Notes: generated by a model not told the origin, from the sequence alone. DNA of 64,000 nucleotides from CBDDKS01 sp965230335 (GCA_965230335.1 CBDDKS010000006.1:2976001-3040000), one strand, 5' to 3'. Positions 9,306 through 18,944 are shown, counted from the first letter of the stretch. Translations and numbers: made by a program.

Positions 9306-10082
9306 TTACCACTTTCTTTTTTCTCCAAAAATAATATCGAGATCATGAGTTGAACTATCCTGATTTTGCTCATTATCACCATCTCCAAATGTGCTGTCCA
9401 TATCAGTATTTGTTTGAGGTTGCGCTTTTTGTTTAATGGATTCCAGTAACTCTTCAATTTGAGCAATAGATTTTTTAACATATGAAGCTTCTGTATTACA
9501 TTCATGATGTAACTTTGTCAGTGCTTCCTCTAACATTTTTTGCGATGAACCTGATAACAGTTCTTCATTATTCGCCATCTTTAAAATTAATTGTGCCTGA
9601 TAAAACGCTTGTGTTTGTCTGATAAAGTGAACTGCTTTTGATAAAGGTTTATTTTCAGAATCAACTTGTTGAGATACTTGTATCAGATAGTTCACTAGTA
9701 CAGAAAGGTTATCAATCACTTGCTTTATTTTTTCCAACTCATTGGGTAATGTAACACTGATATTTTGTTCTTGTAAGAAATTCTGCATTCTCTGAGCAAT
9801 ATTGTTCACATCTTTTTGTGATTTTTCTGTTGGATTTAATGAATTGATAACTTTATATTCCTGATAAATATGATTGAATAGTATTTGAAAAGCATCTATT
9901 CCTATGGGATAGCTTGAAAAAAAATCAATATACTCTTCTGATTTTCTTATTTTAAATCGTGACTGTTGTATTTTTTGTAAACGCTGTATCTTTCTTTGTT
10001 CTTTAACATGAACATAGCTTGCAATAACAATGGCAATAATAATGAGAATAATAAAAGAAAAAATAATAATTGGTTGACTCAT
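9306..10082 (-). CDS. Membrane-anchored coiled-coil protein of unknown function
   Basis: A 258-residue protein with a strong N-terminal membrane helix (residues 4-26) followed by a basic segment and a long, charged, helical region rich in Gln, Glu, Leu and Lys that looks like coiled coil. The C-terminus is acidic with an Asp/Asn-rich tail. I recognise no family. It lies 15 bases downstream of the histidine kinase gene on the same strand, so it is probably in the same operon and may serve the same signalling pathway, for instance as a membrane scaffold. This role is inference from position. Confidence 0.6.
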   Translation of the reverse strand: MSQPIIIFSFIILIIIAIVIASYVHVKEQRKIQRLQKIQQSRFKIRKSEEYIDFFSSYPIGIDAFQILFNHIYQEYKVINSLNPTEKSQKDVNNIAQRMQNFLQEQNISVTLPNELEKIKQVIDNLSVLVNYLIQVSQQVDSENKPLSKAVHFIRQTQAFYQAQLILKMANNEELLSGSSQKMLEEALTKLHHECNTEASYVKKSIAQIEELLESIKQKAQPQTNTDMDSTFGDGDNEQNQDSSTHDLDIIFGEKRKW

Positions 10083-10097
10083 AGTAGTAGCTACACT

Positions 10098-10787
10098 TTA
10101 TGGCAAAAATAATTGGAAAACACCACCGCCTAATGGGTCACCATTAAAAATCTTCACAAAACCTTGTTTATCTTGTTTTTTATGAAGTTCGGCAATAATT
10201 GTAGAAAAGTACAAGCCTAAGCCTGTACTACCTGTTGTAAAATCAATTCCTGATGCAAGGTTATTACAGGATTCTATCATATTTTTAGGATAACCATTAC
10301 CATCGTCTGCAATTTCAATAATCAGGTAGTCTTCTAATTTGGCGCTTATCAAAATTTTCTTTTTGGAATAACGAATGGTGTTGCCCAATATATTGTTAAT
10401 AATATTCGACACCAGTTGTGGATCAAAAATAGCATCAATGTCTTCATCAACTTCTAATTCTATTACAATACCTTTTGATTGAGTTAAAGGTTGATGTTGT
10501 AGTACTAAATCACCAAGAAAATCATCTAATTGTTGATAGCTGTTATTAATCAGCAATTGATCATGATCATGTTTGTATAATCCTAATAGTTGCACCAACA
10601 TAGCATTTAAACGTGAGGCTTCATATTGAATTAAAGAAAACTGATGCTGATCCTGTTCCTGAGTTAATGGGTATTTATCATTTAAGTAGTTAATAGCATT
10701 CAACAACATACCTAAAGAGTTTTTCATATCGTGTACTGTTGAAGCAAGTACTGTAGAAAAGCTAATCGATGAATTATCCAGTGTCAT
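10098..10787 (-). CDS. Histidine kinase without sensor domain
   Basis: A compact 229-residue kinase core. The H-box STVHDMKNSLGML puts the phospho-acceptor at H19. The N-box IINNILGNTIRYS has N136, G1 is ADDGNG (160-165) and G2 is GSTGLGL (186-192). There is no membrane segment or sensor domain, so it must receive its signal from a partner. Its start overlaps the stop of the upstream receiver-TPR gene by 4 bases (ATGA), and that receiver is the obvious cognate protein. The membrane coiled-coil gene follows. Confidence 0.85.
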   Translation of the reverse strand: MTLDNSSISFSTVLASTVHDMKNSLGMLLNAINYLNDKYPLTQEQDQHQFSLIQYEASRLNAMLVQLLGLYKHDHDQLLINNSYQQLDDFLGDLVLQHQPLTQSKGIVIELEVDEDIDAIFDPQLVSNIINNILGNTIRYSKKKILISAKLEDYLIIEIADDGNGYPKNMIESCNNLASGIDFTTGSTGLGLYFSTIIAELHKKQDKQGFVKIFNGDPLGGGVFQLFLP

Positions 10788-12424
10788 GAGTTTATCTCGT
10801 TGGTTTTTAATATATTGGTTAATCTCAGTAATTCATTGTAACGTTTGTAACGTTTGTCATCTGGATGTAATTTTTTTAAATTACCCAAAAAGCTGGAAGC
10901 CTGTTCTATAAAAAGCTTTCGTTGTTCAACAGATTGATACATTTTAATCAACGCTTGAACCGTATTTAACGTGATATTAATATTTTGCGGGCTCAGTTTA
11001 ACTGCTTTTGAAAAACTTTCAATCGCTTTTGAAAATTGTTGTTGTTCAAAATAACGTATGCCTTCTTCATTGAGTGCATTGGATGTTTTTGCTCTATCTA
11101 TGATGCTTTTATCTTTTAATAAAGTTTTTGCACTGTTAACAAATTTAGCATCTTCAAAATTTTGTTGAATAACGTCATTCAATATTTCTTGACTGATTTC
11201 TTCTTCTCCTAACTCATCAAATCCTTGAGCGACTTCTAATCCTTCATAAGCAGGTAACATACTATCAATTGAATTATATAATTTTTTAGATTTCTCTAAG
11301 CATCGTTTTGATTCAAATTCTTTGTTTTGCACTTTATAAAAGCAAGCTTCAGCAACACTGCCTCTTAATAAACTCTTATTGTCCATCTCATAGTTTTGTT
11401 TGAACTCGTCAATAAACTTACCTGTATCCTTTACAAGATTAGTTTTTTTCTTTTCAGTCACCTGACCAAATTTTATTTGTTGATAAGCACTTTTAATTAA
11501 TTGAATATAATGATTTGCAGATTTATATATAGAATGACGACCAAAGAATATAGCCTGACGAAATGCTTTTCCAGAAATATTGAAATTTTTATTTTCAGTG
11601 GCAACATCACCTAACTTTGCTTGTCTTTTAACAACACGTGGAGACTTGTTGACAGCTTCCTGCAAGGTTGCTTGTGCTTCTTGTTCTTGGTTTAATTTAA
11701 TCTGACAATCTGCAAGTAAATCATAACCCTCCAGTGACATAGGATATTGTTTGATGGCTTCAGCTAAAATACTATAAGCTGAATCATATTTTTTTTGTTC
11801 TAACATCACTTTAGCCAAGCCAAAAGTAGCCCAGGGTAAAGTACGTTTCTCGAGAACACTATTGAAAACATTCATGGCTTTAGACCAATCTTTTTTCTGG
11901 GTGTAGTAATCTCCTTTCAAACGTAAACAAGCCATTTTGTATTTTGGAAACTCCTTCATAATTTTGTCACATAGTGCTATGGCATCCTCCCATTGATTTT
12001 TTTCTGCTGCAGCATATATGGGTAACAATGTTTCCTTTTTTTCTAAAATTTTATCGAGTCTGGAACGTAACACAGCCGTATTAAAAGGCTTTGTTAAATA
12101 ACCATCAGGTTGATATTCAAGGGCACCCAGTACCATTGCGGGCGTACTTTCAGCGGTTAACATAATATAAGCCGTATCACTTTTGATACGATTTTTATGA
12201 TGAATTTCCTCTAGCACCTGTAATCCGTCTTTGCCTTTGCCTAAATTGAAGTCAGATAAAATAATGTCATAGAGGTGAGTATTGCAATGATCAATTGCCG
12301 CTTCTCCATTACCCACAATATCAATATGTTTTACACCAATTTGTCCTAGCGTTGCTTTAATAGAATGAGCAAACTCAGTAAAGTCATCAATTACAAGTGC
12401 TTTTTTCTCGGAGTACTTGATCAT
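10784..12424 (-). CDS. Response regulator with TPR repeat output domain
   Basis: A 546-residue protein. An N-terminal receiver (residues about 7-125) has acidic residues D13-D14, phospho-acceptor D58 and K112. The rest is built of tetratricopeptide helices, clearest around residues 130-290 and in a final repeat near residues 455-490. There is no DNA-binding domain, so output is likely protein-protein interaction. It is translationally coupled to the histidine kinase that follows. Receiver-TPR proteins paired with short kinases occur in many gammaproteobacteria, but their targets are mostly unknown. Confidence 0.85.
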   Translation of the reverse strand: MIKYSEKKALVIDDFTEFAHSIKATLGQIGVKHIDIVGNGEAAIDHCNTHLYDIILSDFNLGKGKDGLQVLEEIHHKNRIKSDTAYIMLTAESTPAMVLGALEYQPDGYLTKPFNTAVLRSRLDKILEKKETLLPIYAAAEKNQWEDAIALCDKIMKEFPKYKMACLRLKGDYYTQKKDWSKAMNVFNSVLEKRTLPWATFGLAKVMLEQKKYDSAYSILAEAIKQYPMSLEGYDLLADCQIKLNQEQEAQATLQEAVNKSPRVVKRQAKLGDVATENKNFNISGKAFRQAIFFGRHSIYKSANHYIQLIKSAYQQIKFGQVTEKKKTNLVKDTGKFIDEFKQNYEMDNKSLLRGSVAEACFYKVQNKEFESKRCLEKSKKLYNSIDSMLPAYEGLEVAQGFDELGEEEISQEILNDVIQQNFEDAKFVNSAKTLLKDKSIIDRAKTSNALNEEGIRYFEQQQFSKAIESFSKAVKLSPQNINITLNTVQALIKMYQSVEQRKLFIEQASSFLGNLKKLHPDDKRYKRYNELLRLTNILKTNEINS

Positions 12425-12580
12425 CTTTTTCAGGGCAAACTATTTAATTGGGCATCGGTTTAAATATATCTCGTAGCATGACAAATGAAAAAACATGCCT
12501 TACACTTAGCAATTCATTTATTATTTGAGTATAGTTGTAAATATGAAAATTGTAATATTTACAAGAAATTATGTAAAAAA

Positions 12581-13507
12581 ATGGTCAATAAATTAGGTGA
12601 TAAACTGGTTGTTGCAATTTCCTCAACAGCTCTATTTGATTTGACTGAAAGTCATAAGATTTATGTTGAAGAGGGGGTTGAGTCTTTTTCTCATTATCAA
12701 ATTAAGCGGGAAGAGGAGATTCTGGAGCCGGGAACAGCTTTTGGTTTAGTCAAAAAACTTTTAGCTTTGAATGAGTTAGGTGGTGATAATCGACCAAGAG
12801 TTGAAATTGTCTTGTTGTCAAGAAACAGTGCTGATACAGGGTTAAGAATATTTCACTCCATAGAGCATCATAAATTAGATATTTCGAGAGCTGTCTTTAC
12901 CAGCGGTAGAACGCCTTATAAGTATCTTTCTGCATTCAATGTCCATTTGTTTTTATCGACCAATATTGAAGATGTTCGTCATGCGTTGGAAGCAGGGTAT
13001 GCCGCTGCAACGATTGTATTGGGTAAAAACACGACAACACCCGATTTAAGTCATGATGAATTAAAATTTGCTTTTGATGGTGATGCAGTTATTTTCTCTG
13101 ATGAATCAGAAAAAATCTATAAAAAACAAGGTCTTGAAGCATTCACTAAAAACGAAAAATTGTCAGCCAAAACACCTTTGAAAGGCGGACCGTTTAAAGC
13201 ATTTTTAGCAGCATTACAACACTTACAAAAGGATTTTCCCGTTAATCAGTGTCCTATCAGAACTGCTTTAGTAACGGCCCGTTCTGCTCCGGCACATGAG
13301 CGTGTTGTCAGAACTTTGAGGAGCTGGGATATTCGGATTGATGAAGCTATTTTTCTAGGTGGATTAAGTAAAGGTGAATTTTTACAGGCTTATGGTGCTG
13401 ATGTATTCTTTGATGACCAAAAAGATCACTGTCAATCAGCACAGGATCATATTGTAACGGCTGGCCATGTTCCCCATGGTATTGCTAATTTTCAGGAGGT
13501 TGAATAG
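12581..13507 (+). CDS. Cytosolic 5'-nucleotidase I family protein
   Basis: The protein belongs to the 5'-nucleotidase (NT5C1) family, which hydrolyses nucleoside 5'-monophosphates. Family landmarks are the early AISSTALFDL strand, the LLSRNSADTGLR block, FTSGRTPYKYL, FDGDAVIFSDESE and a late TARSAPAHERVVRTLR segment followed by FFDDQ. The open frame extends upstream to an ATG at 12485, adding 32 residues without family character. I chose the ATG at 12581 because the protein then begins just before the conserved strand; neither start has a good ribosome site. The gene stands alone between the kinase operon and cysB. Confidence 0.8.
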   Translation: MVNKLGDKLVVAISSTALFDLTESHKIYVEEGVESFSHYQIKREEEILEPGTAFGLVKKLLALNELGGDNRPRVEIVLLSRNSADTGLRIFHSIEHHKLDISRAVFTSGRTPYKYLSAFNVHLFLSTNIEDVRHALEAGYAAATIVLGKNTTTPDLSHDELKFAFDGDAVIFSDESEKIYKKQGLEAFTKNEKLSAKTPLKGGPFKAFLAALQHLQKDFPVNQCPIRTALVTARSAPAHERVVRTLRSWDIRIDEAIFLGGLSKGEFLQAYGADVFFDDQKDHCQSAQDHIVTAGHVPHGIANFQEVE

Positions 13508-13868
13508 GCTCTGTTGCTTTTCCTAGTGAATTTCTGTTTATGTGAAAAAAGATTTTATTCTTGTTCTAATCTTAGAGATTTTATATAATTATTGGGAATA
13601 AAAGTTATAAAATTAATAACTAAAAATTTATTATATTGGAGGGGGGTTAATCTATAAAAGAGCAAGAGACCTTAATCCATTTGTCCTTACAAAAACTCAA
13701 TTTTTGAAATAAAACTTTCAAAAGTTGATAACAAGTTGTTTTTAAAATAACTTTTTTATGACGTATTTTCAATTGGTACTCTGATTCTGAACTGAGTCAT
13801 TTTTTCGAATTGGGCCATTTAAATGCAATGAAAATATTTATTACGATTTTCAAAAAGGCTTTTAAACT
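13508..13868. other. Intergenic region before cysB
   Basis: A 361-base, very AT-rich spacer. It includes a short G run (GGAGGGGGG near 13638) and several A/T tracts, but no open frame, clear promoter pair or strong hairpin that I can support. The cysB promoter presumably lies in its right half. Confidence 0.3.
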
Positions 13869-14843
13869 ATGAAACTCCAGCAGTTGAGATATATTTATGA
13901 AGTTGCCAGGCATAAGTTGAATGTTTCACAAACAGCAGAAGCATTATTTACTTCGCAACCTGGAATTAGTAAACAAATTCGTTTATTGGAAGATGAGTTG
14001 GGTGTGCAGATTTTTAGTCGTAACGGTAAGCATTTGGCCCATATTACACCTGCTGGAGCCCGTATTTTAGAAGTTGCTACAGAGATTCTACAGTTATCTA
14101 AAAAAATACAGGATATAGCGAGTGATTTTGTCTGTGAAGATAGAGGGGTGCTCCGTATCGCTTCTACACATACTTTTTCACAATATTTGCTACCATCACT
14201 TGTGCAACGTTTTACTGCTAAATATCCAGCGGTACGCTTAGAGCTTCATCAGGGGATTAATGGTCCGATGGATACCATGCTGGATCATGGTGATATTGAT
14301 TTGGTGCTGTTTGAAGAACAGGATAATGTGTTATCCGACAAAGTTATTGCACCTTGTTTTTTATGGCATCATGTTCTTGTTGTTCCTAAGGAACACCCAT
14401 TGGCTGCAATACAAGAAATCACGTTGGATGATATGACACAATACCCTTTGATGGCACGTGTTATGAGTGATGGTCATAAAACGATTATTGAGAAGACATT
14501 TAAAGAACATGGTGTAGAACTTGAGCTAAGTATTGCTGCAACAGATTCTGAAATTTTAAAATCTTATGTTCGCATGGGATTAGGTATTGCCATTGTTGCA
14601 AGAATGGCGATTAAACAAGAAGATCTAAATGATTTGGCTGTTATAAAAATCGATCATTTGTTTAAACCCGCAATGGCACGAATTGTATTCCACAGAAATT
14701 TCTTTTTTAGAAAATATGTTTTGGATTTTGTTTATATGTTAGCACCGCATTTGGATTTACCATTACTCGAACGTTTAATCAAATGCAGAACAGAAAAAGA
14801 CGTGTTTACATTAATTCCTGAAGAATCATTACCCCACAGGTAG
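13869..14843 (+). CDS. cysB: LysR-family regulator CysB
   Basis: A 324-residue LysR-type transcription regulator. The N-terminal winged helix-turn-helix begins MKLQQLRYI and includes SQTAEALFTSQPGISKQIR (residues about 19-37), which has the CysB-type TSQPG recognition helix. The effector domain begins near residue 90 with the THTFSQYLLP strand characteristic of CysB/Cbl. The family activates sulfate assimilation and cysteine synthesis genes in response to N-acetylserine. No cys target genes are in the window. A conserved extension (about 295-324) follows the effector domain. Cbl is the alternative, but the length and closeness to CysB are convincing. Confidence 0.9.
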   Translation: MKLQQLRYIYEVARHKLNVSQTAEALFTSQPGISKQIRLLEDELGVQIFSRNGKHLAHITPAGARILEVATEILQLSKKIQDIASDFVCEDRGVLRIASTHTFSQYLLPSLVQRFTAKYPAVRLELHQGINGPMDTMLDHGDIDLVLFEEQDNVLSDKVIAPCFLWHHVLVVPKEHPLAAIQEITLDDMTQYPLMARVMSDGHKTIIEKTFKEHGVELELSIAATDSEILKSYVRMGLGIAIVARMAIKQEDLNDLAVIKIDHLFKPAMARIVFHRNFFFRKYVLDFVYMLAPHLDLPLLERLIKCRTEKDVFTLIPEESLPHR

Positions 14844-14849
14844 TTATTT

Positions 14850-14860
14850 AACCTCAGCTG
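14850..14860 (+). repeat. Copy of the AACCTCAGCTG motif
   Basis: An 11-base sequence in the 40-base gap between the convergent cysB and ETF-QO genes. It is identical to the copies at 9221-9231 and, inverted, 31077-31087. Confidence 0.45.
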
Positions 14861-14883
14861 TACATAAGAAAAGTTCACATTAT

Positions 14884-16542
14884 TTACATATTCGGATAAT
14901 TAGGACCGCCGCCACCTTCCGGGCATACCCAAGTAATATTCTGTTTAGGATCTTTAATATCACAGGTTTTACAGTGTACACAGTTTTGAGCATTAATTTG
15001 TAAATAAGGTTTTTGCGTTGTATCGTCGGTAACTATTTCATAAACACCAGCAGGACAATAACGTTGGGCGGGCTCATTAAATAATGGTAAATTGTGCTCT
15101 ATGGCCAGTTCCGGTTTTTCCAATTGTAAATGGATGGGCTGGTCTTCTTCATGATTGGTATTTGACAAAAAAACAGAAGACAATTTATCAAAAGATAAAA
15201 CGTTATCCGGTTTTGGGTAGTGTATGACTTTACTGGTTTGGCTTGTTTTTAATTGAGTATGATCGGCTTGTGGATTACTGAATGTCCAGGGCAGTTTCCC
15301 CCGGAATAAATTGAGATCAATAAAGCTATAAGCAGAGCCTATCAGGTTACCCCATTTATGTTGGGCGGGGCCAAAATTTCGTTGATGATATAACTCCTGC
15401 CACGCCCATGATCTTTTGTAATTATCAGAAAATTCGATCAGTTCATCATTTTGGCGCTCATTTAAAAAAGCCTGCGCGATAGTTTCAGCAGCAACCATGC
15501 CACTTTTCATGGCCGTATGTGAACCTTTAATTTTTGCAAAGTTCAGCGTGCCTGCATTATCTCCTAATAACAATCCACCAGGAAAATGCATGGAAGGTTG
15601 TGACTGTATACCACCTTTTACAATGGCTCGGGCACCATAGGAAATACGTTCACCGTCTTTTAATACATCTTTGATCACTGGATGATGTTTATAGCGCTGG
15701 AATTCATCAAAAGGACTGAGATGAGGATTGGAATAGGATAAATCTGTAATTAAGCCAACAGCCACTTGCTGATTTTCAAGATGATAAAGAAAGCCACCAC
15801 CATTGGTGTGACTTTCCGATAAAGGCCAACCTGCCGTATGAATGACTAGTCCAGGTTTTGACTGTTCTTTCGGAACACGCCATAACTCTTTAATACCTAG
15901 AGCGTAATGTTGGGGTTCTTTGTTTCTGTCCAGTTCGAATTTTTGTATGAGTTCTTTTCCTAAATGTCCACGGCAACCTTCGGCAAAGAGTGTGTATTTT
16001 CCTTTTAACTCCATGCCTGAGGCATAACTGCTTTTTTGTGAGCCATCTTGAGCAACGCCCATGTCTTGAGTTGCGATACCAATAACAGCACCATGCTCAT
16101 CATACAGAATTTCACTGGCAGGAAATCCCGGAAAAATTTCTACCCCTAATGTTTCAGCTTGTTCAGCCAACCAACGGCATAAATTACTGAGACTGATAAT
16201 ATAATTGCCTTCATTATGCATGGTATGGGGAACAAACAAGGATGGGATCTTTTTTGACCTTACGGCATTATTGAACCAAAAAATTTGATCTTCATTGACT
16301 TGGGTATTTAAGGGGGCTTCTTTTTGTTGCCAGTCCGGCAAAAGTTCATCGAGTGCCCGAGATTCAAAAACAGCACCTGACAGAATATGAGCACCAACTT
16401 CTGAGCCTTTTTCAACAACAACGATAGACCATTCTTTGTTATGTTCTTGGCTCAATTGTGCTAAACGAATGGCTGTAGATAAACCAGCAGGGCCAGCACC
16501 CACTATAACGATATCAAACTCCATAGATTCGCGTTCGGACAT
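14884..16542 (-). CDS. Electron transfer flavoprotein:ubiquinone oxidoreductase (ETF-QO)
   Basis: A 552-residue membrane-associated flavoprotein that passes electrons from reduced ETF (fed by acyl-CoA dehydrogenases) to ubiquinone. The FAD-binding GAGPAGLS motif is at residues about 16-23. A quinone-binding/FAD region follows (LLLGDNAGTLNFAKIKG). The C-terminus holds the 4Fe-4S cluster site with CVHCKTCDIKDPKQ and a distal Cys in WVCPEGGGGP, the family's ending. It is full length. The acyl-CoA dehydrogenase GcdH encoded at 37528 would be one electron source. etfA and etfB are not in the window. Confidence 0.95.
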   Translation of the reverse strand: MSERESMEFDIVIVGAGPAGLSTAIRLAQLSQEHNKEWSIVVVEKGSEVGAHILSGAVFESRALDELLPDWQQKEAPLNTQVNEDQIFWFNNAVRSKKIPSLFVPHTMHNEGNYIISLSNLCRWLAEQAETLGVEIFPGFPASEILYDEHGAVIGIATQDMGVAQDGSQKSSYASGMELKGKYTLFAEGCRGHLGKELIQKFELDRNKEPQHYALGIKELWRVPKEQSKPGLVIHTAGWPLSESHTNGGGFLYHLENQQVAVGLITDLSYSNPHLSPFDEFQRYKHHPVIKDVLKDGERISYGARAIVKGGIQSQPSMHFPGGLLLGDNAGTLNFAKIKGSHTAMKSGMVAAETIAQAFLNERQNDELIEFSDNYKRSWAWQELYHQRNFGPAQHKWGNLIGSAYSFIDLNLFRGKLPWTFSNPQADHTQLKTSQTSKVIHYPKPDNVLSFDKLSSVFLSNTNHEEDQPIHLQLEKPELAIEHNLPLFNEPAQRYCPAGVYEIVTDDTTQKPYLQINAQNCVHCKTCDIKDPKQNITWVCPEGGGGPNYPNM

Positions 16543-16731
16543 AAAGCATCTCTTAAAAGTAATAATTTAAATGAGATTATACGTGAGAAGTACACAACTG
16601 GCTAATCTTTGACGAGACATCTGGACTACTTCTGATTTTTTAATTTTGGATGTATAATAAGTCCCCTTATTATTTAATATAAAAAATCAACATTTTCTCT
16701 TTATTACATTGTTTACTTTCCGTGAGGCATT

Positions 16732-17430
16732 TTGATAGAAACTTTTAGCCAAATTTATACCAGAGCACTGCAACAGGTTGGTAGTCAAGAAAAACTTGAA
16801 TCTTTAATTTCACCTTATCGGCCGAAAATTAATTGGAAGCAATTGAATGATTCTGAAATTCTGGCTGAAATCACTAAGGTGATTTTTCAGGCCAGTGAGT
16901 CAACAAGACAATTTGTGGAAGAAAGATGGAGTGATATAGAAACAGCATTTGCACAATTTGATTTGGTTAAAGTAGTGAGTCTGTCTTTTGAAGATTTAAC
17001 CCATATTGCAAAAGAGTTAGGCTTGAACTTAAGCCTGATTAAAGTCTGGTCAGTACAGGATAATGCTCGTTTCTTACTGGATATTAACCGGGAATATGGA
17101 TCAGTCGCTAATTTTATCAGCAAATGCTGCTCTACAGACACCTTGGTTGATCTTTGGCTTATTTTAAAAAAACGTGTGGCAAAATTAGAAGATAATTCTC
17201 TAGCAATACTTTTGCAACGTTTGGGAATTGACAGTTTTAATTTATCTCATCATGTCGTAGCGTATTTTAAACGTTCAGGTTTATTAAAAGGGAGTTGTCA
17301 CAATAAAACGAATTTATCCAAAATACAAAATACCTTTAAATTATGGCAACAACAAAGTGGACGATCATGGCATGAGATCAGTCAAACAGTCAGTTATTCT
17401 GTGTGTGGGCATTCCAAAATAACATCATAG
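16732..17430 (+). CDS. DNA-3-methyladenine glycosylase I-like (HhH superfamily) protein
   Basis: A 232-residue protein with the shape of the Tag-related glycosylase family: an early IYTRALQQVGSQEKLESL helix, VIFQASESTRQFVEERW, FDLVKVVSLSFEDL, a run ending NARFLLDINREYGS, and a late GIDSFNLSHHVVAYFKRSG block that fits the helix-hairpin-helix and following helix. Tag enzymes excise N3-methyladenine from alkylated DNA. The zinc-binding Cys/His pattern of E. coli Tag is not evident, so substrate is uncertain. The start is TTG at 16732 with TGAGG ahead. The 3' end overlaps the convergent maf gene by 37 bases. Confidence 0.65.
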   Translation: MIETFSQIYTRALQQVGSQEKLESLISPYRPKINWKQLNDSEILAEITKVIFQASESTRQFVEERWSDIETAFAQFDLVKVVSLSFEDLTHIAKELGLNLSLIKVWSVQDNARFLLDINREYGSVANFISKCCSTDTLVDLWLILKKRVAKLEDNSLAILLQRLGIDSFNLSHHVVAYFKRSGLLKGSCHNKTNLSKIQNTFKLWQQQSGRSWHEISQTVSYSVCGHSKITS

Positions 17431-18002
17431 TCAAGTTGTTTTAATCCCTGGCATACTGAAATTAAAGGAAGACCCACTAATGCGGTTGGATCATCACTTT
17501 TTATACGTTTAAATAAACTGATACCCAAACCTTCACTTTTAAAACTTCCGGCACAATTTAAAGGTTTTTCCAACTCAAGATAACGCTCAATGGTTGTTGC
17601 GGATAAAGGCAAGAAATCAACCATCGTTTTTTCGCAATGTGCAAAGTAACGATGGGTTTGAGTATTCATGATATAAAGACTGGAATAAAAGATAACAGAC
17701 TGATTTGACATGAGATTTAGTTGTTTTCGGGCATTATCAAGAGTTCCGGGCTTACCAATGAGCTGATGCTGACATTCTGCTGTCTGGTCTCCAGCAATAA
17801 TCCAGCAGGGTTTATTGTGATATTCCGTTGAATGTTGGGCAACATGTTGACACTTTTCTTGTGCAAGCCTGACAGACAATTGTTGAGGATTTTCATGTTT
17901 TAATGCTGTTTCATCAATATTGGGGGATATACAAACCGCTTTAATGCCGATTTGTTTCAAAAGGCTTGCTCTATAAGGTGATGAAGAGGCTAAAATAATC
18001 AT
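17394..18002 (-). CDS. Maf/YceF-type nucleoside triphosphate pyrophosphatase
   Basis: A 202-residue Maf-family enzyme that hydrolyses modified or non-canonical NTPs to monophosphates. It has the signature ILASSSPYRASLL (residues 3-15), the NIDET motif (about 33-37), AGDQTAE and the GKPGTLDNARKQL block. Position next to yceD-rpmF-plsX points to the YceF (7-methyl-GTP preferring) branch, which has this same neighbourhood in E. coli. It is divergent from yceD and convergent with the glycosylase-like gene, sharing 37 bases. Confidence 0.93.
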   Translation of the reverse strand: MIILASSSPYRASLLKQIGIKAVCISPNIDETALKHENPQQLSVRLAQEKCQHVAQHSTEYHNKPCWIIAGDQTAECQHQLIGKPGTLDNARKQLNLMSNQSVIFYSSLYIMNTQTHRYFAHCEKTMVDFLPLSATTIERYLELEKPLNCAGSFKSEGLGISLFKRIKSDDPTALVGLPLISVCQGLKQLDYDVILECPHTE

Positions 18003-18161
18003 AGAATTTAGTTTAAATATTTCTCTTAATTAGTTGAAAATTAATCAATTAAGTTAATTTTTTGAACATTGAATATCACAGCTTCTACTCTAATGGCTTT
18101 GAAATTTAAATACCAGTTTTATTTTGACCTTTCAATGGTTTATCTATAGAATTGCCCTCCT

Positions 18162-18719
18162 ATGCGAAATAGTGGTCGTTATTGGTTAATTCATCCCTCT
18201 AAGGTGGCGGATAAAGGTGCGACCTATGAGCGTATTTTTGAGCTTAAAGATCTGAAAAGATTATGTCAGGCTTTGGTCGATAAAGATTATGCTTCTCAAG
18301 AAGCAATAGAGCAAGATGATTTTTTAAGCACGCAAGTGCAAGTTAATGTCAGTGGGCGGAGAGATCATCAATATCGAGTGATATTGGATTGTGAATTATC
18401 AGCAATTTTGATGCTGGATTGTCAAATTACGTATCAGCCTACGGCTTATGATATTCAACAATCATTCATGATTTGTCCTGTTGCAGAAGAATCTATGATG
18501 GCTTCTGTTCCTGACGAATATGAAGCGGCTTTATTACTCGAAAGTGGCGATCTGGATTTATTGGATGTGATTGAAGATGAATTGATTTTATCACTTCCAT
18601 TAACTCTGGCAGCAGTGGCAAGTGACAAGTCTTTATCTTTTGGCCCAAAGCTTGAACCAATAGATGAACCCAAAAACAATCCATTTGAGATTTTAGAACA
18701 GCTCAAATCAAAGCAGTAG
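18162..18719 (+). CDS. yceD: YceD, DUF177 ribosome-related protein
   Basis: A 185-residue DUF177 protein. In E. coli the homologue is needed for normal 23S rRNA accumulation and always precedes rpmF, as here. The LLDCQITYQPTAYDIQ segment with its cysteine matches the family's conserved C-terminal region, followed by an acidic stretch (LLESGDLDLLDVIEDELIL). The RNA-binding role is known from the family, not visible in the sequence. The ATG at 18162 has no strong Shine-Dalgarno. Confidence 0.9.
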   Translation: MRNSGRYWLIHPSKVADKGATYERIFELKDLKRLCQALVDKDYASQEAIEQDDFLSTQVQVNVSGRRDHQYRVILDCELSAILMLDCQITYQPTAYDIQQSFMICPVAEESMMASVPDEYEAALLLESGDLDLLDVIEDELILSLPLTLAAVASDKSLSFGPKLEPIDEPKNNPFEILEQLKSKQ

Positions 18720-18779
18720 ATTTAGACAATACACAATTTTATTAAAATACATTAACGACATTCTATAGGAGCTATTATT

Positions 18780-18944
18780 ATGGCAGTACAAAAAAGCAAA
18801 AAGACGCGTTCCAGACGTAATATGCGTCGTTCACATGATGCTTTAACGACATCGACTTTATCTGAAGATGCGACGACTGGTGAAACTCATCGACGCCATC
18901 ATCTTACAGAAGATGGCTATTACCGGGGCCGTAAAGTACTTTAA
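18780..18944 (+). CDS. rpmF: 50S ribosomal protein L32
   Basis: A 54-residue basic protein beginning MAVQKSKKTRSRRNMRRSHD and ending with the family's HHLTEDGYYRGRKVL, a complete bacterial L32 of the large ribosomal subunit. It lies between yceD and plsX, the standard order in gammaproteobacteria, so ribosome and membrane lipid synthesis genes are co-transcribed. AGGAG is present nine bases before the ATG. No zinc-binding cysteines are present, so this is the C-minus form. Confidence 0.97.
   Translation: MAVQKSKKTRSRRNMRRSHDALTTSTLSEDATTGETHRRHHLTEDGYYRGRKVL

Noticed and set aside
9215..9505. Minus-strand 96-residue frame at the end of the coiled-coil membrane gene
   Set aside because: It overlaps the real gene in another frame for most of its length and has no family features.
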